Source: JBDSEG01 sp039920165
GTDB lineage: Bacteria; Pseudomonadota; Gammaproteobacteria; Burkholderiales; Burkholderiaceae_C
DNA length: 12,396 bases
Assembly: GCA_039920165.1 (NCBI GenBank)
Contig: JBDSEG010000253.1
Location: forward strand, 1 to 12,396
Reading direction: 5' to 3'
The notes below the pieces were generated by a model. It was not told the origin of the DNA, made no database searches, and was given only the letters and a program-made list of their open reading frames with translations. The stretch's first letter is position 1; every line of letters starts with the position of its first letter. Of this stretch, positions 6,989 through 12,396 are shown one piece after another. Made by a program: the position numbers and the translations under genes.

Positions 6989-7978
6989 TCATGACGAGCG
7001 CTCGACCGATCGAACGCATAATTCTAACAGAGCCTCTCGGTAGGCCGAGGCGGGCAGCACAGACAGACTGCGTATGGCCTTGTCCGCTTCGGCGCGCGCG
7101 GCGTCGCGGGTCGCGGCGAGGGCTCCGGTGTCGCGCACGATCGCGACGATCTCCCCCAAGCGAGCCACTTCGCCGTGTTCGATCGCGTGGCGCATCATCT
7201 CGCGCGGCGATCCGCCGCTGCGTTCCATCGCGATCAGTAGCGGCAACGTCGGCTTCCCCTCGCGCAGGTCGTCACCCACGTTTTTGCCGAGTTCGGAGGT
7301 CGAGCCTTCGTAGTCGAGCAGGTCGTCGACGAGCTGGAAGGCGGTGCCGAGCGACCGCCCGTAATCGGCGCATGATTCTTCCACCTCGGAGCTCGCGCCC
7401 GCCAGTACCGCGCCCAGGCGGGCACTAGCCTCGAACAGTTTGGCGGTCTTGAACCGGATGACGCGGAGGTAATCGTCGACCCGCAGGTTTGGGTCGTGCA
7501 TGTTCATGAGCTGCAAGACCTCGCCCTCGGCAATCACGTTCGTCGCCTCGGCCAGCACTTCCAGGACGCGCATGCTGTTGACCGAGACCATCATCTGGAA
7601 TGCGCGCGAATAAACGAAGTCGCCGACCAAGACGCTAGCCGCATTGCCGAACAGTGCGTTCGCGGTCTGGCGACCGCGCCGAAGTGCCGACTCGTCGACC
7701 ACATCGTCGTGCAGAAGCGTCGCGGTATGAATGAATTCGACTGTGGCTGCCAGCTCGTGCTTTTCGGAGCCTGAAAAGCCGAGTGCACCCGAAAAGAGCA
7801 ACACCAGCATTGGCCGGATCCGCTTGCCGCCGGCGCTGACGATGTAATGCGAGATCTGGTTGATGAGCGCAACGTCCGAACGCAGCCGGCGTTCGATCAC
7901 GCGATCGACCTCCTGCATGTCCAGCGCCACAAGCGCGGCCGCAGTCGGAGCAGTAAATGAGAGGGAAGTGGGCTGCAC
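6989..7978 (-). CDS. ispB: Octaprenyl (long-chain polyprenyl) diphosphate synthase
   Basis: IspB extends farnesyl diphosphate with isopentenyl diphosphate to the long side chain (C40 in most proteobacteria) of ubiquinone. The 329-residue protein has GGKRIRP (50-56). The first aspartate-rich motif DDVVD is at 91-95 within EFIHTATLLHDDVVDES, the second DDLLD at 218-222, and GKNVGDDLREGKPTLPLL (231-248) follows. The residue five before the first motif is Ala86; a small residue there goes with long-chain products. Similarity to E. coli IspB runs the whole length. The start is GTG at 7978, which fits the family's N-terminus; the next ATG (7918) would cut about 20 residues. It has no clear ribosome binding site. 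It is divergent from rplU, the common arrangement, and followed by the proline tRNA. The exact chain length cannot be proved from sequence. Confidence 0.95.
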   Translation of the reverse strand: MQPTSLSFTAPTAAALVALDMQEVDRVIERRLRSDVALINQISHYIVSAGGKRIRPMLVLLFSGALGFSGSEKHELAATVEFIHTATLLHDDVVDESALRRGRQTANALFGNAASVLVGDFVYSRAFQMMVSVNSMRVLEVLAEATNVIAEGEVLQLMNMHDPNLRVDDYLRVIRFKTAKLFEASARLGAVLAGASSEVEESCADYGRSLGTAFQLVDDLLDYEGSTSELGKNVGDDLREGKPTLPLLIAMERSGGSPREMMRHAIEHGEVARLGEIVAIVRDTGALAATRDAARAEADKAIRSLSVLPASAYREALLELCVRSVERSS

Positions 7979-8002
7979 GGGTCGACGGCGCGAAAGCGTG
8001 GA

Positions 8003-8008
8003 ATTATA
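8003..8008 (-). promoter_or_regulatory. Candidate -10 element for ispB
   Basis: A perfect TATAAT lies on the minus strand, 24 bases upstream of the ispB GTG, which would give a leader of roughly 18 bases. No convincing -35 hexamer lies 16-18 bases further upstream. It is one half of the divergent ispB/rplU control region. Confidence 0.4.
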
Positions 8009-8093
8009 GGAAGCGCACAGCGTCGACCGCGACGAAACGCGATCGTCCGCTTCTGGCTGCCAGACGAAACGCGGTACTCCCGCACGCCGCTGC

Positions 8094-8099
8094 TACAAT
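8094..8099 (+). promoter_or_regulatory. Candidate -10 element for rplU-rpmA
   Basis: TACAAT, a 5-of-6 match to the -10 consensus, lies 81 bases before the rplU ATG. Transcription from near 8106 would produce a leader of about 75 bases containing the structured element at 8111-8159. No good -35 hexamer is recognisable at the expected distance. Confidence 0.4.
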
Positions 8100-8110
8100 C
8101 TTCGGTTTCC

Positions 8111-8159
8111 TCGACCGCCTGCCTCGTTTACCGAGCGGCTTGCGCAAGGGCGCGGTCGG
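8111..8159 (+). promoter_or_regulatory. Structured rplU leader (possible three-way junction)
   Basis: The rplU leader can form an outer stem (8111-8118 with 8152-8159, seven Watson-Crick pairs and one G-U). It encloses two small hairpins: CTCG-TTTAC-CGAG (8123-8135) and CTT-GCGC-AAG (8139-8148, a perfect 10-base palindrome). The ribosome binding site AGAGAGG (8169-8175) follows directly. Such a fold could serve feedback control by L21, as ribosomal-protein leaders do elsewhere. The pairing is seen in the sequence; regulation is inferred. Confidence 0.4.
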
Positions 8160-8180
8160 ATCCAAATCAGAGAGGCTGAT

Positions 8181-8492
8181 ATGTACGCGGTCATTAAAAC
8201 CGGCGGCAAGCAATACAAGGTTGCGGCCGGCGAAAAGCTCAAAGTCGAACAGCTGATGGTGGCGGTGGGCGATCAAATCACGATCGAGCAAGTTTTGGCG
8301 GTAGGCACCGGTGCCGACCTGAAGGTTGGCACGCCCTGGGTCAGCGGCGCCAGCGTCGTTGCCACGGTGGTGGCTCACGGTCGCCACCCGAAGGTTCGCA
8401 TCTTCAAGATGCGCCGGCGCAAGCACTATCAGAAGCGGCAGGGACACCGGCAGAACTACACCGAGATCGAAATCGGTTCGGTGAATCCTTAA
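8181..8492 (+). CDS. rplU: 50S ribosomal protein L21
   Basis: L21 binds 23S rRNA in the large ribosomal subunit and interacts with L20 during assembly. The 103-residue protein is full length. It starts MYAVIKTGGKQYKVAAGEKL, the family signature, and contains KMRRRKHYQKRQGHRQNYTE (76-95), the basic rRNA-binding stretch. The ATG at 8181 has a good ribosome binding site (AGAGAGG, five bases upstream). It is followed after 39 bases by rpmA, the near-universal partner, and is divergent from ispB. Confidence 0.99.
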   Translation: MYAVIKTGGKQYKVAAGEKLKVEQLMVAVGDQITIEQVLAVGTGADLKVGTPWVSGASVVATVVAHGRHPKVRIFKMRRRKHYQKRQGHRQNYTEIEIGSVNP

Positions 8493-8499
8493 TTTCAAT

Positions 8500-8518
8500 C
8501 AGTTCGCGGCGCGGACTG
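8500..8518 (+). promoter_or_regulatory. Hairpin abutting the rpmA ribosome binding site
   Basis: In the 39-base rplU-rpmA gap, CAGTTCG pairs with CGGACTG (seven pairs, one of them G-U) around a CGGCG loop. The rpmA Shine-Dalgarno AGGAG (8520-8524) begins two bases after the stem. It lacks a T-run. It could tune L27 output or mark a processing site; the role is inferred. Confidence 0.35.
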
Positions 8519-8531
8519 CAGGAGCACGGCA

Positions 8532-8789
8532 ATGGCACAGAAAAAAGGCGGCGGCTCGACGCGCAACGGGCGCGACTCACAGCCCAAGATGCTCGGCGTC
8601 AAGGTGTTCGGAGGCCAGACGATCCCGGCCGGCTCGATCCTGGTTCGCCAGCGCGGCACCCGGTTCCACGCCGGAGCCAATGTGGGTATCGGCAAGGACC
8701 ACACTTTGTTCGCACTCGTCGATGGGCAGGTCAGCTATGCCGTCAAGGGCCCGCGAAACCGGCAGACTGTCAGCGTCGCCGGCAGCTGA
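8532..8789 (+). CDS. rpmA: 50S ribosomal protein L27
   Basis: L27 sits near the peptidyl-transferase centre, where its flexible N-terminus reaches the P-site tRNA. The 85-residue protein begins MAQKKGGGSTRNGRDSQPKM, the typical proteobacterial form without the cleavable N-terminal extension found in Firmicutes. It contains the conserved QRGTRFHAGANVGIGKDHTL (40-59). The ATG at 8532 is preceded by AGGAG. It is co-transcribed with rplU, and a hairpin terminator lies about 30 bases after its stop. Confidence 0.99.
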   Translation: MAQKKGGGSTRNGRDSQPKMLGVKVFGGQTIPAGSILVRQRGTRFHAGANVGIGKDHTLFALVDGQVSYAVKGPRNRQTVSVAGS

Positions 8790-8817
8790 CGCCAAGCGAT
8801 CGCGTCGCAGGACGAGC

Positions 8818-8843
8818 AAAAGCCCCGGCTCGCCGGGGCTTTG
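8818..8843 (+). terminator. Rho-independent terminator after rpmA
   Basis: AGCCCCGG (8821-8828) pairs perfectly with CCGGGGCT (8833-8840) around CTCG, flanked by an A-run before and TTT after. The T-run is short, so termination may be partial, with some transcripts reading into obgE. Confidence 0.8.
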
Positions 8844-8895
8844 TCATTGGCGACTGCGGATCTTGTTGGCAGCGTGAGGCAATGAGCGGATAGCG

Positions 8896-9969
8896 ATGAA
8901 ATTTTTCGACGAAGCGACGATCGATGTGGTTGCCGGCGATGGCGGCAGCGGTTGCATGAGCTTTCGGCGCGAGAAGTTCATTCCATTCGGCGGGCCGAAC
9001 GGGGGTGACGGCGGGCGCGGCGGCAGCGTCTATGCCATGGGCGATCGCAATCTCAATACATTGATCGATTTCCGTTATGCGCGCCGGCACGAGGCTCGCA
9101 ACGGCGAGAACGGGCGCGGCTCCGACCAGTACGGCGCGGCGGCCGAAGATATCGTCTTGCGAATGCCGATGGGAACCATCATCCGCGACGCGCAGACGGA
9201 CGAAGTGCTGGCCGAGCTTCTCGAGCCCGATGCGAAGGTGCTGATCGCCAAGGGCGGCGATGGCGGCTTCGGCAATCTGCATTTCAAGACCAGCACCAAT
9301 CGCGCACCGCGCCAGAAGACGCCTGGCTGGCCCGGTGAGCAGCACAAGCTCAAACTCGAGCTTCGATTGCTCGCCGACGTCGGCTTGCTCGGAATGCCGA
9401 ATGCCGGAAAGTCCACGCTGATCGCGGCGATTTCGAATGCGCGCCCGAAAATCGCAGACTATCCGTTCACCACGCTGCATCCCAACCTGGGTGTCGTTCG
9501 CGTCGCGCCGGAGCAGAGCTTCGTCGTGGCCGATATCCCCGGCCTGATCGAAGGCGCGTCGGAAGGTGCGGGCCTGGGCCACCAGTTTCTGCGCCACGTG
9601 CAGCGTACGCACCTGCTGCTGCACGTGGTCGATTTCGCGCCTTTCGACGAAGCCGTCGACCCGGTCCTGCAGGTCAGGGCTATCGCCGCCGAGCTGAAGA
9701 AGTACGACGCATCCCTGCACGCCAAGCCGCGCTGGATGGTTCTCAACAAGCTCGATATGGTGGCCCCCGACGAACGCGACGCGCAGGTCCAAAAGTTCGT
9801 CAAGCGACTGCGCTGGAAAGGGCCGGTGTTCATGATCTCCGCCCTGACCCGCGAAGGCTGCGAGCCCTTGATCCGGGCGGTTTACGAACACGTCTCGAAA
9901 GTGCGTAACACCGTTCCGCCGGAACCCGATCCGCGTTTCAATGCGGACGCCAAACGCGCACCGGCATGA
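8896..9969 (+). CDS. obgE: GTPase ObgE/CgtA
   Basis: ObgE is an essential GTPase that binds the 50S subunit and links ribosome assembly to growth and stringent signals. The 357-residue protein has the glycine-rich Obg fold (1-158, with GGPNGGDGGRGG at 32-43 and KGGDGGFGNLHF at 119-130), then the G domain. G1 is GMPNAGKST (166-174), the switch threonines are in YPFTTLHPN (189-197), G3 is DIPGLIEGA (213-221), G4 is NKLD (284-287) and G5 is SAL (315-317). The C-terminal tail is short and ends PDPRFNADAKRAPA. The ATG at 8896 matches the family start MKFFDEA and has GAGCGGA upstream. It follows rplU-rpmA, the classic order. Its TGA overlaps the proB ATG (ATGA). No clear promoter of its own is visible after the rpmA terminator. 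Confidence 0.99.
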   Translation: MKFFDEATIDVVAGDGGSGCMSFRREKFIPFGGPNGGDGGRGGSVYAMGDRNLNTLIDFRYARRHEARNGENGRGSDQYGAAAEDIVLRMPMGTIIRDAQTDEVLAELLEPDAKVLIAKGGDGGFGNLHFKTSTNRAPRQKTPGWPGEQHKLKLELRLLADVGLLGMPNAGKSTLIAAISNARPKIADYPFTTLHPNLGVVRVAPEQSFVVADIPGLIEGASEGAGLGHQFLRHVQRTHLLLHVVDFAPFDEAVDPVLQVRAIAAELKKYDASLHAKPRWMVLNKLDMVAPDERDAQVQKFVKRLRWKGPVFMISALTREGCEPLIRAVYEHVSKVRNTVPPEPDPRFNADAKRAPA

Positions 9970-11084
9970 GCGGTCTGTTGCAGGGCGCGCGGCGCATCGT
10001 CGTCAAAGTCGGCTCGAGCCTCGTGACCGACGAGGGCCGGGGCATCGATGCCCTGGCGGTCGGTCAATGGTGCCGGCAGCTCGCCGTGCTGGCCACACAG
10101 GGTCGCGAGGTGATGATGGTGTCCAGCGGCGCCGTCGCTGAAGGCATGAAACGCCTGGGCTGGACCACGCGGCCAAGGGAGATCAATGAGCTGCAGGCCG
10201 CCGCGGCGGTCGGTCAGATGGGACTCGCCCAACTCTACGAGACGCAGTTGCGCGCGCATGCGATGCGCAGCGCCCAGGTGCTGTTGACGCACGCCGATCT
10301 GGCCGACCGCGAGCGCTATCTGAACGCTCGCTCGACCCTGTTGACGCTGCTGAATCTCAAGGTCATTCCCGTAATCAACGAGAACGATACCGTCGTCAAC
10401 GACGAGATCAAATTTGGCGACAACGACACGCTCGCGGCGCTGGTATGCAACCTGGTCGATGCGGATGCGCTGGTCATTCTCACCGACCAGAAAGGCCTTT
10501 ATTCGGCCGATCCGCGGCGCGACCCCGCGGCCCGGCTGATCGAGCAGGCGACCGCCGGCGCGATCGAACTAGAGCGCATGTCCGCCGGAGCGGGGTCGCA
10601 GCTCGCGCGCGGCGGCATGATCACCAAGGTGCTGGCCGCCAAGCGCGCCGCGCGTAGTGGCGCGGGAACCGTGATCGCCTGGGGCCGCGAGCCCGACGTG
10701 TTGTTGCGGCTGGCTGCAGGCGAGGCCATCGGCACCGAGTTGCGCGCCACCACGCCCAAGGTTGCTGCACGCAAGCAATGGATGGCCGATCAACTTCAGC
10801 TGCGCGGCAGTGTCGTGGTCGACGTGGGCGCCGCGGTCAAGGTACGCGACCAAGGCAAGAGCCTGTTGCCAATCGGCGTGCTCGAGGTGCGCGGTGATTT
10901 TCATCGCGGCGATGTCATCGCGGTCGAGGGCGTGGACGGTATTGCCCTGGCACGCGGCCTCGCCAACTACGCAAGCAGCGAGGCACGCCTGATCGCACGC
11001 AAGCCATCGACCGAATTCGAACGCTGCCTCGGTTATACCGCCGAGCCCGAACTCATCCATCGCGATAACCTGGTCCTGCTTTGA
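9966..11084 (+). CDS. proB: Glutamate 5-kinase
   Basis: ProB phosphorylates glutamate with ATP to gamma-glutamyl phosphate, the first and feedback-controlled step of proline synthesis. The 372-residue protein has the amino-acid-kinase domain: VVKVGSSLVT (12-21), SSGAVAEG (53-60), INENDTVVNDE (137-147), FGDND (150-154), TDQKGLYSADP (173-183) and GGMITKVLAAKRA (216-228). A C-terminal PUA domain (about 281-360) is present as in E. coli. The ATG at 9966 overlaps the obgE stop by ATGA, so its translation is probably coupled to obgE. The usual partner proA is not in the window. The gene ends 39 bases before the convergent rppH. Confidence 0.99.
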   Translation: MSGLLQGARRIVVKVGSSLVTDEGRGIDALAVGQWCRQLAVLATQGREVMMVSSGAVAEGMKRLGWTTRPREINELQAAAAVGQMGLAQLYETQLRAHAMRSAQVLLTHADLADRERYLNARSTLLTLLNLKVIPVINENDTVVNDEIKFGDNDTLAALVCNLVDADALVILTDQKGLYSADPRRDPAARLIEQATAGAIELERMSAGAGSQLARGGMITKVLAAKRAARSGAGTVIAWGREPDVLLRLAAGEAIGTELRATTPKVAARKQWMADQLQLRGSVVVDVGAAVKVRDQGKSLLPIGVLEVRGDFHRGDVIAVEGVDGIALARGLANYASSEARLIARKPSTEFERCLGYTAEPELIHRDNLVLL

Positions 11085-11090
11085 AGCGTC

Positions 11091-11119
11091 GCTGGGCCGC
11101 CGGCGGGACCGGCGCCAGC
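11091..11119. terminator. Hairpin between convergent proB and rppH
   Basis: GCTGG (11091-11095) and CGCCGG (11098-11103) pair with CCGGCG (11109-11114) and CCAGC (11115-11119), leaving a two-base bulge and a five-base loop. It lies in the 39-base gap between the ends of two convergent genes, where a shared terminator is expected. It has no T-run on either strand, so intrinsic termination is uncertain; it may protect 3' ends instead. Confidence 0.4.
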
Positions 11120-11123
11120 TCTG

Positions 11124-11726
11124 TCAGCCTGGCTTGACTGGCAGCACCGGATCGCTGGCCGTTGTCGTATCTTCGATGTGCACCCTCGCATCGTCGTTAT
11201 CGCGCGGATGCGCGGGCCGCATGCCCGAGCGCAGATAACGGTTCTGAAAATGCGTGCGCGGAAGAAAGCGGGCCAGCTCGGTCAGCGCCATCTGGTAGAC
11301 GTCGCGCTTGAACTCGATCACTACATCGAGCGGAATCCAGTACTCGTTCCAGCGCCAGGCATCGAATTCGGGATGGTCGGTGGCGCGCAGATTCATGTCG
11401 GTGTCCCGCCCCGTAAGCTGAAGCAGGAACCAGATCTGCTTCTGGCCGCGGTAATGCCCGCGCGCATCACGTCGGATGAAGTGGTCGGGCACCTCATAGC
11501 GCAGCCAGTCGCGGGTCCTCGCAACGATGCGCACCTGGTCCGGCAACAATCCCACTTCTTCGTGGAGTTCGCGGAACATCGCCTGCTCGGGCGTCTCGCC
11601 GTATTTGATGCCCCCTTGCGGGAACTGCCAGGAGTGGGTGCGTATGCGTTTGCCCCAGAACACCTGGTTTCGCGGGTTGAGCAGGATGATGCCGACGTTG
11701 GGTCTGAACCCTTCACGGTCGAGCAT
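11124..11726 (-). CDS. rppH: RNA pyrophosphohydrolase (Nudix)
   Basis: RppH removes pyrophosphate from the 5' triphosphate end of mRNA, which opens it to RNase E decay. The 200-residue protein begins MLDREGFRPNVGIILLNPRN, the family start. It carries a full Nudix box, G38-x5-E44-x7-R52-E53-x2-E56-E57-x-G59, preceded by HSWQFPQGGI (31-40). WRWNEYW (124-130) and FKRDVYQ (139-145) are also conserved. The ATG at 11726 is chosen over an in-frame TTG at 11738, because GAGG lies six bases before the ATG and family members start there. After about residue 160 a polar tail of some 40 residues follows, making it a little longer than E. coli RppH (176). It is convergent with proB and divergent from proS, the usual order in this group. 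Confidence 0.97.
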   Translation of the reverse strand: MLDREGFRPNVGIILLNPRNQVFWGKRIRTHSWQFPQGGIKYGETPEQAMFRELHEEVGLLPDQVRIVARTRDWLRYEVPDHFIRRDARGHYRGQKQIWFLLQLTGRDTDMNLRATDHPEFDAWRWNEYWIPLDVVIEFKRDVYQMALTELARFLPRTHFQNRYLRSGMRPAHPRDNDDARVHIEDTTTASDPVLPVKPG

Positions 11727-11754
11727 AATCAACCTCAATTCTGTCGTTGAAACG

Positions 11755-11760
11755 ATTATT
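11755..11760 (-). promoter_or_regulatory. Candidate -10 element for rppH
   Basis: AATAAT on the minus strand lies 28 bases upstream of the rppH ATG, giving a leader of about 20 bases. The -35 match (TTCGCG region) is poor. The 101-base rppH/proS gap must also hold the proS promoter, but no pair of hexamers stands out on the plus strand. Confidence 0.3.
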
Positions 11761-11827
11761 GCACCGGCATGAAGGGACGCGAACCCGTGGGTTTCCCTCC
11801 TTTCACTGAGACCGTCTTGCCCCGCCG

Positions 11828-12396
11828 ATGAAAGCTACCCAGTTCTTCGTTTCGACCCTCAAGGAAGCACCCGCCGACGCAGAAGTGACGAGCCACCGGC
11901 TCATGCTCAGGGCGGGACTCATCAAGCGGCTCGGTGCCGGCATCTACAGCTATATGCCGATGGGCTTGCGGGTCATTCGCAAGGTCGAGGCGATCATCCG
12001 CGAAGAGATGGATCGCGCTGGCGCGATCGAGCTCCTGATGCCCGTGGTGCAGCCCGCCGAGCTGTGGCAGGAGTCGGGGCGATTCCAGAAATACGGGCCC
12101 GAGCTGCTGCGCCTGAAGGACCGGCACGATCGCGATTTCGTGATCCAGCCGACCAGCGAAGAGGTCATCACCGACATCGCGCGCCAGGAATTGCGCAGCT
12201 ACCGCGCGCTGCCGAAAAATTTCTATCACATCCAGACCAAGTTCCGCGACGAGCGTCGTCCGCGATTCGGCCTGATGCGCGGACGCGAATTCACGATGAA
12301 GGACGCCTACTCGTTCGATCGCGATGTCGAGGCGGCCAAGCTCAGCTACCAGCGCATGTTCGATGCGTATGTGCGCATTTTCGAGCGCATCGGACT
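11828..12396 (+). CDS. proS: Prolyl-tRNA synthetase (partial, N-terminal 189 residues)
   Basis: ProS attaches proline to tRNA-Pro in the cytoplasm. The frame is open to the window edge and begins MKATQFFVSTLKEAPADAEV, the bacterial-type ProS start. Seen so far are LRAGLIKRLGAGIYSYMPMG (27-46), MPVVQPAELWQESGR (71-85), IQPTSEEVITD (106-116) and class II motif 2 (FRDERRPRFGLMRGREFTMK, 139-158). The editing insertion and anticodon-binding domain expected in the roughly 570-residue enzyme lie beyond the edge. The ATG at 11828 fits the family; no in-frame start lies just upstream, and no ribosome binding site is recognisable. It is divergent from rppH. Confidence 0.98.
   Translation, partial: MKATQFFVSTLKEAPADAEVTSHRLMLRAGLIKRLGAGIYSYMPMGLRVIRKVEAIIREEMDRAGAIELLMPVVQPAELWQESGRFQKYGPELLRLKDRHDRDFVIQPTSEEVITDIARQELRSYRALPKNFYHIQTKFRDERRPRFGLMRGREFTMKDAYSFDRDVEAAKLSYQRMFDAYVRIFERIG

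Noticed and set aside
8770..9891. A 373-codon open frame on the minus strand over obgE.
   Set aside because: It lies antisense to obgE with its invariant G motifs; long antisense frames are expected at this base composition.
11745..11754. Small inverted repeat CGTT-GA-AACG near the rppH -10 element as a possible operator.
   Set aside because: Four-base arms occur often by chance, and no matching copy was noticed elsewhere in the window.
11782..11793. Inverted repeat AACCC-GT-GGGTT in the proS leader.
   Set aside because: Short, with a loop too tight for the full stem; no T-run and no link to the start codon, so not called as a terminator or riboswitch.
1..12396. Search for a defence system, mobile element, CRISPR array or biosynthetic cluster.
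   Set aside because: Nearly every base is accounted for by conserved housekeeping or pilus genes; no integrase, transposase, direct-repeat array or attachment-site duplication at the tRNA was seen.

Overview
The window is a GC-rich chromosomal core region of a betaproteobacterium, most likely of the Burkholderiales. This is inferred from the gene order and from protein wording typical of that group, for example L27 beginning MAQKKGGGSTRNGRDS, CoaE, ZapD and ProS. No phage, transposon, CRISPR, restriction or toxin gene is visible. I see no exotic multi-gene system; the points of interest are small.

Left block (1-7978, minus strand). Reading in the direction of transcription, the order is: ispB (polyprenyl diphosphate synthase), a proline tRNA with anticodon CGG, a small four-cysteine protein of unknown role, pilB and pilC (type IV pilus assembly ATPase and platform protein), an FAD/NAD ferredoxin-reductase-like protein, pilD (prepilin peptidase), coaE (last step of CoA synthesis) and zapD (FtsZ-associated protein, cut by the window edge). 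The last four genes are tightly packed: oxidoreductase and pilD overlap by GTGA, and coaE and zapD by TTGA. GC-rich stem-loops sit just before the starts of pilC and of the oxidoreductase.

Centre (7979-8180). This divergent promoter region lies between ispB (left) and rplU (right). It has a TATAAT on the minus strand and a TACAAT on the plus strand. The rplU leader can be folded into a three-way junction.

Right block. rplU and rpmA (ribosomal proteins L21 and L27) run on the plus strand and end in a hairpin terminator. They are followed by obgE (ribosome-associated GTPase) and proB (glutamate 5-kinase), which overlap by ATGA. rppH (RNA pyrophosphohydrolase) is on the minus strand, convergent with proB. 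proS (prolyl-tRNA synthetase) runs on the plus strand, divergent from rppH, and is cut by the right edge.

The genes cover pilus assembly, ribosome and translation functions, isoprenoid and CoA synthesis, and proline synthesis and charging. If the small four-cysteine gene is accepted, no stretch over 300 bases lacks a gene. If it is rejected, 6415-6867 would be gene-free.
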